A DNA stretch of 64,000 nt from an uncultured Paracoccaceae bacterium. Its GTDB lineage: Bacteria > Pseudomonadota > Alphaproteobacteria > Rhodobacterales > Rhodobacteraceae. Shown here one piece after another: positions 1 through 10,031 of this stretch. A program made the position numbers and the translations under genes. Each line of letters begins with the position of its first letter. Position 1 is the first letter of the stretch. Location: assembly GCA_947498645.1 (NCBI GenBank), contig CANMKS010000001.1, positions 1,526,032 to 1,590,031 on the forward strand, in the 5' to 3' direction. The notes under the pieces are model-generated. The model was not told where the DNA came from. It saw only the letters and a list, made by a program, of their open reading frames with translations, and searched no databases.

Positions 1-917
1 GTGGAGATGATGACGACGACCGGAATGAAATTCGCGGCACGCTTGAGGATGACCCGGATCTCAATGGTACTGAAGGCAATGATCTGATCTTTGGTTTTGC
101 CGGTGATGATACGATCAATGCACTTGGTGGCGACGACACCGTCAGGGCGGGTGCAGGCAATGACACTGTCAACGGTGGTGACGGTCGGGACTTCATTTTT
201 GGTTTTGATGGTGATGACACATTAAACGGCGGTGATGGTGCTGACAGAATCCAAGGCGGCGAAGGTATCGACACGATTGATGGCGGCCGGAATGCCGATG
301 ATATTGATGGTGGTCCGGGCGATGATATCCTGCTTGGCGGTGCGCCGGCTGTTCGGGGCGCTGGTGGTGAGTTGATCATCGACACGCTGCGCAGAGATGA
401 CGTCGATGGTGATGATGGAAATGACACCCTGTTCATTTGGGGTGGACGTGGCGAAGCCGAGGGCGGTGCCGGTGACGACGATTTGGTTCTGGTGACCGGA
501 CAGGGCACCCTGAGCGATGAGTTTGGTGGTCAAACAGACTTCTATATCCTCGCAAACGCCGAGGATGATACCATTCCGACCCGCGGCACCATTACAGAAT
601 TCAACCCTGCCGAGGATACGCTGACGCTGACCGTGGATGCCGATTTGGGTGGCGGGGCAGCACCTGACGTTGAATTTGTGCTCGAAGCGCGCACGGTGAT
701 GGAGGGCGGCACCCCAGTGAACGGCGTATTTGTTCTGGCGAGGATCGCTGACGGAGAGCCGGACGTACCGGGAAGCGAGGGCGCGGGCGTGTTTTTGCGT
801 GGTGCAACGCTGACGGGTCTGGAGGACGCTGAGATCAACGTCGTGTTCACGGACAACGCGGACTACTTTGATCCGCAGGCAACACTTGCATTTGTGCAGG
901 GACAACTTGCCGTCTGA
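1..917 (+). CDS. RTX / hemolysin-type calcium-binding repeat protein, 5' truncated
   Basis: The open frame runs from base 3 to the TGA at 915-917, and the start lies before the window. The ORF track begins at an internal ATG (372), but the same frame is open back to the edge. The first ~110 visible residues are tandem glycine/aspartate nonapeptides (NGTEGNDLIFGFAGDDTI, NGGDGRDFIFGFDGDDTL). These match the GGxGxDxUx pattern of RTX proteins, which fold as a calcium-loaded parallel beta-roll, usually outside the cell after type I secretion. The remaining ~190 residues are acidic and non-repetitive and probably hold the C-terminal secretion signal. No type I export genes are visible nearby. Whether the missing N-terminus carries an enzyme domain cannot be told. 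Confidence 0.85.
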   Translation, partial: GDDDDDRNEIRGTLEDDPDLNGTEGNDLIFGFAGDDTINALGGDDTVRAGAGNDTVNGGDGRDFIFGFDGDDTLNGGDGADRIQGGEGIDTIDGGRNADDIDGGPGDDILLGGAPAVRGAGGELIIDTLRRDDVDGDDGNDTLFIWGGRGEAEGGAGDDDLVLVTGQGTLSDEFGGQTDFYILANAEDDTIPTRGTITEFNPAEDTLTLTVDADLGGGAAPDVEFVLEARTVMEGGTPVNGVFVLARIADGEPDVPGSEGAGVFLRGATLTGLEDAEINVVFTDNADYFDPQATLAFVQGQLAV

Positions 918-1191
918 CCCAAACTGGTCGAACCGGGCTTTGTCGTGTCAGTCTTCCTGATGCGGCAAAGGGGCGCGCTGCGTACCGCACATGATCTTGA
1001 TCCTTCCTGCCCTTGCGGCGTTGGTGTCGCCGGTGTATCTGGACCTGCATGAAAAAGGTTTTTGACATGGATGATCGCGCACGACTGCCTTGGCGGTTTT
1101 TTGGTGCGCGCTGCACGATCCTCGCCCGCGGATAAATTGCCTCGTTTCCGCTCACCTGACGACCACTGACATTTTATGACGGGAGAGGACA

Positions 1192-2598
1192 ATGTCCCCC
1201 AAAACGCTCTATGATAAGATCTGGGATGCGCATGTAGCCCACGAAGCCGAAGACGGCACTTGCCTGCTGTATATTGACCGCCATCTGGTACACGAAGTGA
1301 CCAGCCCGCAAGCCTTTGAAGGGTTGCGCATGGCAGGCCGACAGGTCCGCGCGCCGGAAAAGACAATTGCCGTGCCAGATCACAATGTGCCGACAACACC
1401 GGGCCGCGATAACCCCAAGAACATGACCGAGGACAGCGCCATTCAAGTGGCGGCCTTGGACACCAATGCCAAGGAATTTGGCATCCATTACTACCCTGTT
1501 TCCGATGTCCGTCAGGGCATCGTGCATATCGTTGGCCCCGAACAGGGGTGGACATTGCCGGGTATGACAGTTGTGTGCGGTGACAGCCACACTGCAACCC
1601 ACGGTGCCTTTGGCGCATTGGCCCACGGGATCGGCACGTCCGAGGTGGAGCACGTGTTGGCCACCCAAACGCTGATCCAGAAGAAGTCCAAGAACATGAA
1701 GGTCGAAATCACGGGCAAATTGCGCCCCGGTGTAACGGCCAAGGATATTACCCTCTCGGTGATCGGTGCCACAGGCACCGCTGGCGGGACCGGCTATGTC
1801 ATCGAATACTGTGGCGAGGCGATCCGCGACCTGTCCATGGAAGGGCGCATGACCGTTTGCAACATGGCCATCGAGGGCGGCGCGCGTGCTGGCCTGATTG
1901 CCCCGGACGAAAAGACTTATGAATACTGCAAGGGTCGCCCGCACGCACCAAAAGGTGCGGCATGGGAAGCGGCCGAGACCTATTGGCGGACGCTCTTTAC
2001 TGACGAGGGCGCACATTTTGACAAGGTGATTACGCTGAAAGGCGAAGACATCGCGCCCGTTGTGACATGGGGCACGTCGCCCGAGGATGTGCTGCCGATC
2101 ACAGCGGTGGTGCCAGCTGCCGATGATTTCGAAGGTGGCAAGGTCGGTGCGGCACAGCGTTCGCTTGACTATATGGACCTGAAGCCGGGCACGCCTTTGT
2201 CGGATATCGCGATCGACACGGTGTTCATCGGTTCCTGTACCAATGGCCGGATCGAAGACTTGCGTGCTGCTGCGGCGATCCTGAAGGGCAAGAAAAAGAA
2301 GGACGGCCTGCGCGCGATGGTCGTGCCGGGATCTGGTTTGGTCCGCGCACAAGCCGAAGAAGAAGGGTTGGCACAGATATTTATCGACGCCGGTTTTGAG
2401 TGGCGACTTGCAGGCTGTTCCATGTGCCTGGCGATGAACCCTGATCAACTGGCGCCGGGTGAACGCTGCGCGGCGACGTCCAACCGCAACTTTGAGGGCC
2501 GTCAGGGCCGGGGCGGACGCACCCATCTGATGTCACCCCAGATGGCCGCCGCAGCAGCCATCACAGGAAAACTGACCGACGTGCGGGAGATGATGTAA
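1192..2598 (+). CDS. leuC: 3-isopropylmalate dehydratase large subunit
   Basis: This is the large subunit of isopropylmalate isomerase, an aconitase-family enzyme that interconverts 2- and 3-isopropylmalate in leucine synthesis with LeuD. At 468 aa it is the usual length. The 4Fe-4S cysteines are visible in GSCTNGR (residues ~346-352) and in [11 protein letters not shown] (~407-417), and the N-terminus [15 protein letters not shown] is typical of the family. A purine-rich GGGAGAGG lies about 7 bases before the ATG. The stop overlaps the leuD start by one base (TAATG), so the two subunits are probably translationally coupled. leuB lies 4 kb downstream instead of in the same operon. Confidence 0.97.
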   Translation: MSPKTLYDKIWDAHVAHEAEDGTCLLYIDRHLVHEVTSPQAFEGLRMAGRQVRAPEKTIAVPDHNVPTTPGRDNPKNMTEDSAIQVAALDTNAKEFGIHYYPVSDVRQGIVHIVGPEQGWTLPGMTVVCGDSHTATHGAFGALAHGIGTSEVEHVLATQTLIQKKSKNMKVEITGKLRPGVTAKDITLSVIGATGTAGGTGYVIEYCGEAIRDLSMEGRMTVCNMAIEGGARAGLIAPDEKTYEYCKGRPHAPKGAAWEAAETYWRTLFTDEGAHFDKVITLKGEDIAPVVTWGTSPEDVLPITAVVPAADDFEGGKVGAAQRSLDYMDLKPGTPLSDIAIDTVFIGSCTNGRIEDLRAAAAILKGKKKKDGLRAMVVPGSGLVRAQAEEEGLAQIFIDAGFEWRLAGCSMCLAMNPDQLAPGERCAATSNRNFEGRQGRGGRTHLMSPQMAAAAAITGKLTDVREMM

Positions 2599-3203
2599 TG
2601 CAGAAGTTCACGAAACTCAGCGGCATTGCCGCGCCGATGCCTTTGGTCAACATCGACACCGATATGATCATCCCCAAGCAGTTCCTGAAAACGATCAAGC
2701 GCTCTGGCCTTGGGGTGAACCTGTTTGACGAGATGCGCTATGATGATGATCGCAATGAAATCGCGGATTTTGTGCTGAACAAGCCGCAGTATCGCGAGAC
2801 CCAGATTTTGGTGGCGGGCGACAACTTTGGCTGCGGATCATCGCGTGAACACGCGCCATGGGCGATTGCGGATTTCGGGATCACCTGCGTGATTGCGCCG
2901 TCCTATGCCGACATCTTCTACAACAACTGTTTCAAGAACGGCATCTTGCCCATTGCCCTGCCGCAAGAGCAGGTCGATGTGTTGATGAAGGACGCTGAAA
3001 AAGGTTCAAACGCGCGTATTGAGGTGGATCTTGAAGCGCAGACGATCACTTCTTCCGATGGTGAGGTTTTCAGCTTTGAGGTTGACCCATTCAAAAAGCA
3101 CTGCCTGATCAACGGCTTGGATGACATTGGTTTGACCATGGAAAAGGCCAAGTCAATCGATAGTTTCGAAGCACAGGCCAGCGCTGCTCGCCCTTGGGTG
3201 TAA
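2598..3203 (+). CDS. leuD: 3-isopropylmalate dehydratase small subunit
   Basis: LeuD is the small swivelling subunit that completes the isopropylmalate isomerase active site with LeuC. The 201 aa length is normal. The [14 protein letters not shown] stretch and the [16 protein letters not shown] motif (residues ~74-89) are the recognised substrate-binding elements of the family. Its ATG shares a base with the leuC stop codon. A strong hairpin and a short T run 20 bases after the stop close this two-gene operon. Confidence 0.97.
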   Translation: MQKFTKLSGIAAPMPLVNIDTDMIIPKQFLKTIKRSGLGVNLFDEMRYDDDRNEIADFVLNKPQYRETQILVAGDNFGCGSSREHAPWAIADFGITCVIAPSYADIFYNNCFKNGILPIALPQEQVDVLMKDAEKGSNARIEVDLEAQTITSSDGEVFSFEVDPFKKHCLINGLDDIGLTMEKAKSIDSFEAQASAARPWV

Positions 3204-3223
3204 CCAAATCTGAATAAGAACCG

Positions 3224-3253
3224 AGGCCGCGTCTAACTCAGGCGCGGCCTTTT
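3224..3253 (+). terminator. Rho-independent terminator of leuCD
   Basis: Perfect 8-bp inverted repeat AGGCCGCG / CGCGGCCT with an 11-nt loop, followed by TTT, starting 20 bases after the leuD stop. Confidence 0.8.
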
Positions 3254-3486
3254 GCATTCCCCTTCGAGCGCATGGATGGTCGGCCATTTTGCTACATTCG
3301 GTTGCATTCGCGCATCACTCCTTCCGCAAAGCGGTCATCATGCGCGGTTTCACGCCTCTGTTCATTGATGCGTCCAAACCGATTGCGCAATATATCGCCA
3401 ACAACAAGTATATGACGTTGATCATGGCCGTAAGGGACGACCCTGCCATGTGACCTGTCCGCTAGCTTTGAGAGGGGTAACACGCA

Positions 3487-4323
3487 TTGCTGACACGTCT
3501 GCCAGGAGCAATTGTCAGAGCGATCATGGTCATAATGCTGATCGTGTTGCCCTATGCATTGCTGCCTAGTGGCAGTGTGAACAGCACACAGATTGTTACG
3601 CTTGTCGCGATTTTTGGCGCCCTTTTCACCATCGTTGAATATAGTTCGAAGAGCCCAAGCCTGGTTGAGTTTCGCGATGCTCCCCCTTTTAACAGGGTGC
3701 GTTTCTCGGCGCTTTTTGCTACTGTCTTTTGTCTGGCGATCATCTTTCGTGGTGGCGACGCGCCATCGGCGATTTCATCACAGTTTCAGGCCAGTGGCTC
3801 GCAGATTGGTCAGGCCATTGATTTTCCGTATTCGCCTGTACGCCTGATGGTGTTGATGATGCCGGATGGCACAGACCCTGCAGTGATCACGCGCCTGCGG
3901 GACGCAGCAGGGCTTAGCTATCTGGTGTCGGTGTTTTCGGTGATCTGGTTTGTCATTCTGCTGCGCCTTTACCATTGGCCGCGCCGTACCGAGGCGTTCA
4001 ACGTCTGGATCAACCTGCCCACATTTGACCCGACTGCGGGCGGCGATGTGGTCAAACGCCTGCAACGTGACGGCCGCATTAACATTATATTAGGATTTCT
4101 GCTGCCCTTTATTGTTCCTGCGGTTGTGAAACTGGTGGAGCGTCTTGGCACGCCCATAAACCTTGATAATCCGCAGACGTTGATCTGGACGGTATCCGCA
4201 TGGGCCTTTTTGCCAGCCAGTATTTTGATGCGTGGCGTTGCACTCAGCCGTGTGGCGCAGATGATCCTGTTGCAACGCGAGAAATCTCACGACCGCGCAG
4301 ATGGCCGTTCTGGCCCCTTCTGA
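3487..4323 (+). CDS. Hypothetical polytopic membrane protein
   Basis: This 278-aa protein has about six hydrophobic segments (residues ~9-28, 36-52, 73-88, 142-160, 203-222 and 236-252) and no motif I recognise. The start is a TTG preceded by GAGAGGGG at suitable spacing; an ATG 39 bases further in is the alternative and would still keep the first membrane segment. Its 3' end overlaps the next ORF by about 120 bases, which suggests the two are co-transcribed. The charged tail (QREKSHDRADGRSGPF) lies in this overlap. Function unknown. Confidence 0.7.
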   Translation: MLTRLPGAIVRAIMVIMLIVLPYALLPSGSVNSTQIVTLVAIFGALFTIVEYSSKSPSLVEFRDAPPFNRVRFSALFATVFCLAIIFRGGDAPSAISSQFQASGSQIGQAIDFPYSPVRLMVLMMPDGTDPAVITRLRDAAGLSYLVSVFSVIWFVILLRLYHWPRRTEAFNVWINLPTFDPTAGGDVVKRLQRDGRINIILGFLLPFIVPAVVKLVERLGTPINLDNPQTLIWTVSAWAFLPASILMRGVALSRVAQMILLQREKSHDRADGRSGPF

Positions 4324-5330
4324 TTGCGATACTTGCCGCGTCGCCGGCATCTGCTGACACCTATCGTATCACCACTTTTGCGGCCCCGCTCAGCCGTGAT
4401 GGCCCTGGATTGCTGTTGCGTGACCTTGCAAAAGGGGATGATGCAGAGATCGCGGCGATTGTCGGCGTCATTGCCCACACGGCCCCGGATGTTCTGGTGC
4501 TCACCGACTTTGATTACGATCTGGATGGGCTGGCGCTCACCCTTTTCGCCGAAAGATTCGGCGCTGACTTTCCCTTCCGTTTTGCGTTGCAGCCCAATAC
4601 CGGCATCCCCACGGGCCGCGATATCGATGGTAACGGCAGGCTGGGTGATGCCCGCGATGCGCAGGGTTATGGGCGGTTTGCCGGAGATGGCGGCATGGCG
4701 ATCTTGTCTCGTTTTCCGATCCTGACGGGGGATGTCGTGGATCTTTCAAAACTGCTCTGGGCTGACATGCCCGGGGCGATCCTGCCTCAGACTGAAGCGG
4801 GGCCATTTCTTGATGAGGGCACACAGGCCATTCTGCGGCTGTCTTCGACCGGGCATTGGATTGTCCCGATCGCCGTGCCGGATGGCCCGCCGGTTCCACT
4901 GCTCGCCTACGCTGCGACGCCACCTGTCTTCGATGGGCCGGAAGACATGAATGGTCTGCGTAACCGTGATGAACTTCGGCTGTGGCAAGAGGTTCTGGAT
5001 GGTGGCCATGGCGCTGTGCCGCAAGGGTTTGTGATCGCGGGCAATGCCAATCTTGATCCTGTGGCCGGGCAGGGGTTTTCTGAAGCGATGGCGGGGTTTT
5101 TGGCTGATCCGCGCTTGCAAGATCCACTGCCCGGCCAGAACACCGCAGATTGGCCGGACGATGGTCCGGGCGATCTGCGGGTCAGCTATGTTCTGCCCTC
5201 ACGCGACTGGGAGGTTATCGACGCGGGCGTTTTCTGGCCCGCCAAAGGGAGCGCGAATGCGAATATCCTAGGAGATGACGGGCTGGCGGCTGGGGTTCAT
5301 CACCTTGTTTGGGTGGATATCAGCAGGTAG
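4200..5330 (+). CDS. Secreted endonuclease/exonuclease/phosphatase-fold protein
   Basis: The mature part (from about residue 53) reads TYRITTFAAPLSRDGPGLLL and continues with DVLVLTDFDYDLDG, GGMAILSRFPI and VIAGNANLDPV. This pattern fits the DNase I-like metal-dependent phosphoesterase fold, where an acidic residue after the first strands and an N-x-D pair near the C-terminus bind the metal. A hydrophobic signal peptide ending in ASPASA sits at residues ~38-52. The only ATG in frame is 124 bases inside the previous gene and gives an unusual leader in front of the signal peptide, so the true start is uncertain and may be a non-ATG codon near 4270-4317. The 3' end overlaps the convergent gene by 63 bases. 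The substrate is unknown. Confidence 0.72.
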   Translation: MGLFASQYFDAWRCTQPCGADDPVATREISRPRRWPFWPLLIAILAASPASADTYRITTFAAPLSRDGPGLLLRDLAKGDDAEIAAIVGVIAHTAPDVLVLTDFDYDLDGLALTLFAERFGADFPFRFALQPNTGIPTGRDIDGNGRLGDARDAQGYGRFAGDGGMAILSRFPILTGDVVDLSKLLWADMPGAILPQTEAGPFLDEGTQAILRLSSTGHWIVPIAVPDGPPVPLLAYAATPPVFDGPEDMNGLRNRDELRLWQEVLDGGHGAVPQGFVIAGNANLDPVAGQGFSEAMAGFLADPRLQDPLPGQNTADWPDDGPGDLRVSYVLPSRDWEVIDAGVFWPAKGSANANILGDDGLAAGVHHLVWVDISR

Positions 5331-6176
5331 CCCCGCCAGCATCACCTCTTCCAACGGGGTGGCCGCAAAGTCTGGCAACAGCCGGTTGAATTTTGTGGCG
5401 CCGATCTGGTGCGGCATCTCGAAAAGATACCGCATTTCGCGCATTTCACGGGCCAGTTCCCAGAACGGGCTGAGCAACGTCATAATGGCCCAGGGAAAGC
5501 GGTCAATCTTGATCGGGCGATCCAATTTGGCCTGCACGACAGATTGAAGCGCGTTGATCGTAAAGGCATGACCCGGAAAAGGTACGTCTTCAAACCGGTC
5601 CAATTGCGCGCGGCTTTCGGCCAGTTGCACCGCAGCACGGGCCCAATCGGGCACATATGCGTAGGCTTGCAGCGTATCGGGGGCCGAGGCAGAGGTGAGT
5701 TTGCCCTTGGTAATGCTGCGCATCACTAACATGCTCATGATGTCGCCATTGCCGGCGGGATCGATGAAGTTACCTGCGCGGAGCACGATTGTTGGCACGC
5801 CAGAGGCGCGATAAGCCTCTTCCATCTCGATCCGCACCCGCCCCTTTTTGGTATGCGCATTCTGTGGGGTTGTTTCGTCCAGCACCCCAGGTTGATCACC
5901 GTAGTTATAGATATTGCCGGGAATGATCACCGTGGCTCCGCTGGCCTGTGCGGCAGCAATCACCTGCTTTGTGATTTCCGGGATCGTGCGTTCCCAATCG
6001 TGATAGGCGGGCGGGTTGAGCCCATTGACGATCACGTCAACACCTTTGGCGGCGGCCACCATATCGCCGGTGGCGCGGTCATAGGATCGCACGGTCCACC
6101 CCGCATTCCAAAACGCTTCTGCTGACCGGCTACCGATTTTGCCGCTTGCACCCAAGATCAAGACTGTCTGTTGCAT
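5268..6176 (-). CDS. NAD(P)-binding epimerase/NmrA-like oxidoreductase
   Basis: A 302-aa Rossmann-fold protein of the atypical/extended SDR type. The dinucleotide motif is at the N-terminus (LILGASGKIGSRSAEAF, GxxGxxG), followed by DVIVNGLNPPAYHDWE and IIPGNIYNYGDQPGVL. The N-Y-N-Y-G piece occupies the place of the usual catalytic tyrosine region. I chose the ATG at 6176 because a GGAG lies 6 bases before it; the track start is 15 bases upstream. It is divergent from a LysR gene across a 92-base AT-rich gap, so that LysR protein probably regulates it. The 3' end overlaps the convergent phosphoesterase-like gene by 63 bases. Confidence 0.8.
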   Translation of the reverse strand: MQQTVLILGASGKIGSRSAEAFWNAGWTVRSYDRATGDMVAAAKGVDVIVNGLNPPAYHDWERTIPEITKQVIAAAQASGATVIIPGNIYNYGDQPGVLDETTPQNAHTKKGRVRIEMEEAYRASGVPTIVLRAGNFIDPAGNGDIMSMLVMRSITKGKLTSASAPDTLQAYAYVPDWARAAVQLAESRAQLDRFEDVPFPGHAFTINALQSVVQAKLDRPIKIDRFPWAIMTLLSPFWELAREMREMRYLFEMPHQIGATKFNRLLPDFAATPLEEVMLAGLPADIHPNKVMNPSRQPVIS

Positions 6177-6268
6177 GGTTTGCTCCGTCATTGTGTCTGA
6201 ACGGAAGATGGATCAACCGATATATAAAATAAATTGCTAGATTGCGTAGATCATGTATTCATAATTGA

Positions 6269-7165
6269 ATGGATAAAGTGCTTGGACACCTTGACTGGTC
6301 ACTGGTGCAGACTTTTCTGGCTGTCGCAGAAACGGGTAGCCTTTCAGGTGCTGCACGTCAGCTGGGCACAAGCCAGCCAACATTGGGGCGACAGATCAAA
6401 GCGATCGAGGCGCAATTGGGCGCAGAGCTGTTTCGCCGTCAGCCGCGCGGTTTCGCACTTACTCAAACCGGAGCCGAACTTGTCGCCCCCGCAAAGGCCA
6501 TGCGGGACGCAATGCGCCAGATCACGCTGACAGCTGCGGGTCAGCAGGCGCGTCTGGATGGCACTGTGCGGATTACGGCAAGTGTTGCAACCTCCGCCAT
6601 GCATCTGCCGCAGATCATTGCAAAAATCCGCAGACTTGAACCGCAGATTTCGATTGAGCTGGTGCCCAGTGACGATACCAGCAATCTGCTCTTTCGCGAG
6701 GCTGATATCGCCGTCAGGATGTACCGACCCACGCAGCTTGACCTTGTGACCCAACATATTGGCGACATCGCATTGGGGGTTTTCGCTGCAAGATCGTATC
6801 TGGCAGAACGTGGCGCGCCAGTGTCGCTCGCCGATGTAGTCGGCCATGATTTTGTCGGGTACGATACACATCTTCACATCATCGAGGGCATGGCCAAGGT
6901 GGGCATTCATGTGGACCGGGATTTCTACAAGGTGCGATGTGACGATCACATCGCCTACTGGGAACTGGTGCGTGCGGGATGCGGTATCGGGTTTGCACAG
7001 ACGATTGTCGGGCGGGCGGACCCGCTTGTTGTGCAATTGATGAAAGACGTTGAGATCCCACCGTTGCCCATCTGGCTGACCGCCCACGAAGCAATGCGCC
7101 AGACACCCCGCGTTCGCCGGGTTTGGGAACTACTGGCAGAAGGGTTAAAGCCCTTGGTATCTTGA
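6269..7165 (+). CDS. LysR-family transcriptional regulator
   Basis: A standard-length (298 aa) LysR regulator. The N-terminal winged helix-turn-helix is seen in FLAVAETGSLSGAARQLGTSQPTLGRQIKAIE (residues ~13-44), followed by the linker helix and a periplasmic-binding-like effector domain from about residue 90. It is divergent from the NAD(P)-binding oxidoreductase gene, the usual layout for a LysR regulator and its target. A short perfect inverted repeat, ATTCA-TAAT-TGAAT, overlaps the start codon and could be an autoregulatory site or chance. The inducer is unknown. Confidence 0.9.
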   Translation: MDKVLGHLDWSLVQTFLAVAETGSLSGAARQLGTSQPTLGRQIKAIEAQLGAELFRRQPRGFALTQTGAELVAPAKAMRDAMRQITLTAAGQQARLDGTVRITASVATSAMHLPQIIAKIRRLEPQISIELVPSDDTSNLLFREADIAVRMYRPTQLDLVTQHIGDIALGVFAARSYLAERGAPVSLADVVGHDFVGYDTHLHIIEGMAKVGIHVDRDFYKVRCDDHIAYWELVRAGCGIGFAQTIVGRADPLVVQLMKDVEIPPLPIWLTAHEAMRQTPRVRRVWELLAEGLKPLVS

Positions 7166-7222
7166 ACACCGCGCCCCATCGCGCTAGGGCCTGTCCAACA
7201 TATGCAAGCAAGGATGTGACCC

Positions 7223-8329
7223 ATGGCTAACCCCTCTCTTTTGATCTTGGCCGGTGACGGCATCGGCCCTGAAGTTATGGATGAGGTGAAGCGGATCATT
7301 GGCTGGTTCGGCGATAAGCGCGACCTCACCTTCGATGTCTCTGAGGATCTGGTTGGTGGTGCGGCCTATGACGCCCATGGTGTGCCCTTGCATGACGACA
7401 CGATGGCCAAGGCCCAAGAGGTAGATGCGGTGCTGCTGGGCGCCGTGGGCGGCCCAAAATACGACAATCTAGATTTCAGCGTGAAGCCAGAGCGCGGGTT
7501 GCTGCGTCTGCGCAAGGAAATGGACCTCTTCGCCAACCTGCGCCCGGCGCAGTGTTTTGACGCGCTGGCTGATTTCTCGTCGCTGAAGAAAGAGCTGATC
7601 GCTGGCCTCGACATCATGATTGTGCGCGAACTGACCTCTGGGGTCTATTTTGGTGAGCCGCGTGGCATTCACATTGAAGATAACATGCGTGTGGGCATCA
7701 ACACACAACGCTACACCGAGGCCGAGATCGAACGTGCGGCGCGCGCCGCATTTGAGCTGGCCAAGAAACGTGGCAACAAGGTCTGCTCTATGGAAAAGGC
7801 CAACGTCATGGAAAGCGGCATTCTGTGGCGCGATGTGGTTAATGAAGTGCATCAGGCGGATTACGCCGATGTCGAACTGTCCCATATGTACGCCGACAAC
7901 GGTGCGATGCAGCTGGTTCGCGCGCCCAAGCAGTTTGATGTGATCCTGACGGATAACCTTTTTGGTGACATCCTGTCTGATTGCGCGGCCATGTTGACCG
8001 GCTCGCTGGGTATGCTGCCATCCGCGTCTTTGGGTCTGCCGATGGCCAATGGACGGCCCAAGGCGATGTATGAACCGGTCCACGGCTCTGCCCCTGATAT
8101 CGCTGGTCAGGGTAAGGCGAACCCTATTGCCTGCATCCTGTCGTTCGCGATGGCGCTGCGCTATTCCTTCGACGAAGGTGCAGAAGCGGATCGTCTGGAA
8201 GCCGCCATTGAAAAGGTTCTGGCTGATGGTGCCCGCACCGGCGATCTGATGGGCCCAGAGGGTGGCACGCCACTTGGCACGACGGAAATGGGTGATGTGA
8301 TCCTTGCGGCACTGGATGCGAGCCTTTGA
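7223..8329 (+). CDS. leuB: 3-isopropylmalate dehydrogenase
   Basis: LeuB oxidises and decarboxylates 3-isopropylmalate to 2-oxoisocaproate with NAD+, the third dedicated step of leucine synthesis. The 368-aa sequence shows the GDGIGPEV start, the substrate-binding [18 protein letters not shown] stretch, and the family signature [19 protein letters not shown] (residues ~244-262). It is separated from leuCD by four unrelated genes. The last codons overlap the start of a lipoprotein gene (TTGA), so the two are probably co-expressed. Confidence 0.97.
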   Translation: MANPSLLILAGDGIGPEVMDEVKRIIGWFGDKRDLTFDVSEDLVGGAAYDAHGVPLHDDTMAKAQEVDAVLLGAVGGPKYDNLDFSVKPERGLLRLRKEMDLFANLRPAQCFDALADFSSLKKELIAGLDIMIVRELTSGVYFGEPRGIHIEDNMRVGINTQRYTEAEIERAARAAFELAKKRGNKVCSMEKANVMESGILWRDVVNEVHQADYADVELSHMYADNGAMQLVRAPKQFDVILTDNLFGDILSDCAAMLTGSLGMLPSASLGLPMANGRPKAMYEPVHGSAPDIAGQGKANPIACILSFAMALRYSFDEGAEADRLEAAIEKVLADGARTGDLMGPEGGTPLGTTEMGDVILAALDASL

Positions 8330-8964
8330 AACGGGGCGTAACACTCGCGGTGGCTGTGGTTGGCGTTGGTACGCTGGCAGCACTGGGCGGGTGTGAAATT
8401 GTAGCGGTTGGTGCGCTCAACCTGATTGAAACCACCCGGTTCACCGTGGATGGCGAAACGCTCTATATGAGCGGCGAAATCAACAGCAAGACCGATGAGC
8501 AGTTTGCAGCAGTCATTGCCGCGAATCCGCAGATCAAAACGATTGTTGAATGTGATGTGCCGGGTTCGCTGGATGATGACACGATGATCCCGCTATCCTA
8601 TCAGGTTCGCGCGCTGGGGCTGAATACCCATCTGACCAGTGACAGTGAAATCGCGTCCGGCGGTGTCGATTTCTTTCTTGCCGGTGTCGAGCGGACGATG
8701 GAGGCGGGCGCACGGATTGGTGTGCATTCGTGGTCTGATGGCACCCGCGAGGCCAAGGATTATCCGCGTGATTCCCCCGAGCATGAGGCGAACCGAAAGT
8801 ATATCGCAGATATGCTGGGCGACGATGCGTTCTATTGGTTCACTATCTACGCGGCGCCTGCGGATGACATTTATTGGATGCGCCCTGACGAGGTTGCCGA
8901 ATACGGTATGCTGACAGCCCCCGTGATGCAGGATAGTGCATACAACTGCCCGTCTGAGTCCTAA
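8326..8964 (+). CDS. COG3904-like ClpP-fold lipoprotein
   Basis: A 212-aa exported protein. It starts at a TTG inside the leuB stop (4-base overlap, TTGA); no ATG exists in the signal region, and an N-terminal signal ending in the lipobox LGGC follows directly. The body ([40 protein letters not shown]) resembles COG3904-type periplasmic proteins related to the ClpP/crotonase fold. In these the small-residue stretch and the buried GxHS-like element form the core. I cannot confirm a Ser-His-Asp triad from sequence alone, so protease activity is not claimed. Co-translation with leuB is positional and does not indicate a leucine role. Confidence 0.75.
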   Translation: MKRGVTLAVAVVGVGTLAALGGCEIVAVGALNLIETTRFTVDGETLYMSGEINSKTDEQFAAVIAANPQIKTIVECDVPGSLDDDTMIPLSYQVRALGLNTHLTSDSEIASGGVDFFLAGVERTMEAGARIGVHSWSDGTREAKDYPRDSPEHEANRKYIADMLGDDAFYWFTIYAAPADDIYWMRPDEVAEYGMLTAPVMQDSAYNCPSES

Positions 8965-8980
8965 GCGAAAAGGAAAGATC

Positions 8981-9949
8981 ATGTCCCCCAATGTCAAAGG
9001 TGCATTGTTCGCGCTGCTCGCCTTTGGCATTTTCTCGACCCATGATGTGATCGTGAAAGTTCTGGGTGGGACTTATTCGCCCTTTCAGATCGTGTTCTTC
9101 AGCGTGTTGCTGAGCTTTCCCTTGGCGACTCTCATGCTGATGCGGGACAGCAAACCGGGCACGCTTGTTCCGGTGCATCCCTGGTGGCTGGCCCTGCGGA
9201 CAGGGGCCGCAGCCGCAACCGGTGTCAGTGTATTCTATGCGTTCTCGGTCCTGCCGCTGACACAGGTTTATGCCATCGTTTTTGCAACGCCGCTTTTGAT
9301 CACCGTTCTGGCGATCCCCGTTCTGGGCGAAAGGGTGCGGCTGCGCCGCTGGATGGCGGTGCTTGTGGGCCTTGGCGGCGTCCTGGTCGTGCTGCGCCCC
9401 GGAGAAACCGAGCTGTCCTTGGGCCACCTTGCTGCCCTTGTCGGTGCTGTTGGCGGTGCTTTGGCCTCAATCGTGGTGCGCAAGATCGGCAGTGAAGAGC
9501 GGCCTGCGGTCATGCTGCTTTACCCGATGGTTGCGAACTTTACGCTGATGGCCTGTGCGCTGCCCTTCGTCTATGTCCCCATGCCGATTGAGCATCTGGG
9601 CTTGCTGGCGATCATTGCCACCTTTGCATGGTTTGCCAGCCGCCTTGTGATTGCGGCCTATCAGTCGGGTGAGGCTGCGATCATCGCACCGATGCAGTAC
9701 AGCCAGATCATATGGGCCAGCATCTTTGGCTATGCGTTCTTTGGTGAAACGATTGATCAGCCCACGGCGATTGGCGCGGGCATCATAATCGCAAGCGGCA
9801 TGTATATCGTGCTGCGCGAAAGCCGGAGCGGCAATTCCGAGAATACACCCGTGCTGCGCACCCGGTCGCGGGCAGAGACCGGGACAACCCCGCGCATGTC
9901 ACTCATGATGCGCATGGCCGGACGCACCCCGCCGCGTCAGGACGACTGA
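8981..9949 (+). CDS. EamA/DMT-family membrane transporter
   Basis: Ten hydrophobic segments over 322 aa in two EamA repeats identify a drug/metabolite exporter of the DMT superfamily. The first repeat starts with GALFALLAFGIFSTHDVIVK. The second contains PMQYSQIIWASIFGYAFFGE, with the family's conserved glutamate at the end of the eighth segment. I chose the ATG at 8981, preceded by AAAGGAA; the upstream ATG in the ORF track lies inside the preceding gene. The polar C-terminal tail after residue ~285 is likely cytoplasmic. The substrate cannot be inferred. Confidence 0.88.
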   Translation: MSPNVKGALFALLAFGIFSTHDVIVKVLGGTYSPFQIVFFSVLLSFPLATLMLMRDSKPGTLVPVHPWWLALRTGAAAATGVSVFYAFSVLPLTQVYAIVFATPLLITVLAIPVLGERVRLRRWMAVLVGLGGVLVVLRPGETELSLGHLAALVGAVGGALASIVVRKIGSEERPAVMLLYPMVANFTLMACALPFVYVPMPIEHLGLLAIIATFAWFASRLVIAAYQSGEAAIIAPMQYSQIIWASIFGYAFFGETIDQPTAIGAGIIIASGMYIVLRESRSGNSENTPVLRTRSRAETGTTPRMSLMMRMAGRTPPRQDD

Positions 9950-10031
9950 CGCATTTCGGTTTCAAGCAGTATCACAATTTGCTGCCTCTCCATGACGGTC
10001 GAACGCAAGTTGTGTTGCGCGATGCATCAGG

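Noticed and set aside
222-905. 227-aa minus-strand ORF opposite the RTX gene
   Set aside because: The plus strand carries the repeat pattern; this frame has none.
1174-2526. 450-aa minus-strand ORF opposite leuC
   Set aside because: It is antisense to a clear leuC, with no recognised domain; a shadow frame of GC-rich coding sequence.
3254-3486. Small ORFs in the gap after leuD (minus 3292-3483 and a 37-aa plus frame at 3340-3453)
   Set aside because: No ribosome-binding site of note, no recognisable sequence and no coupling to neighbours.
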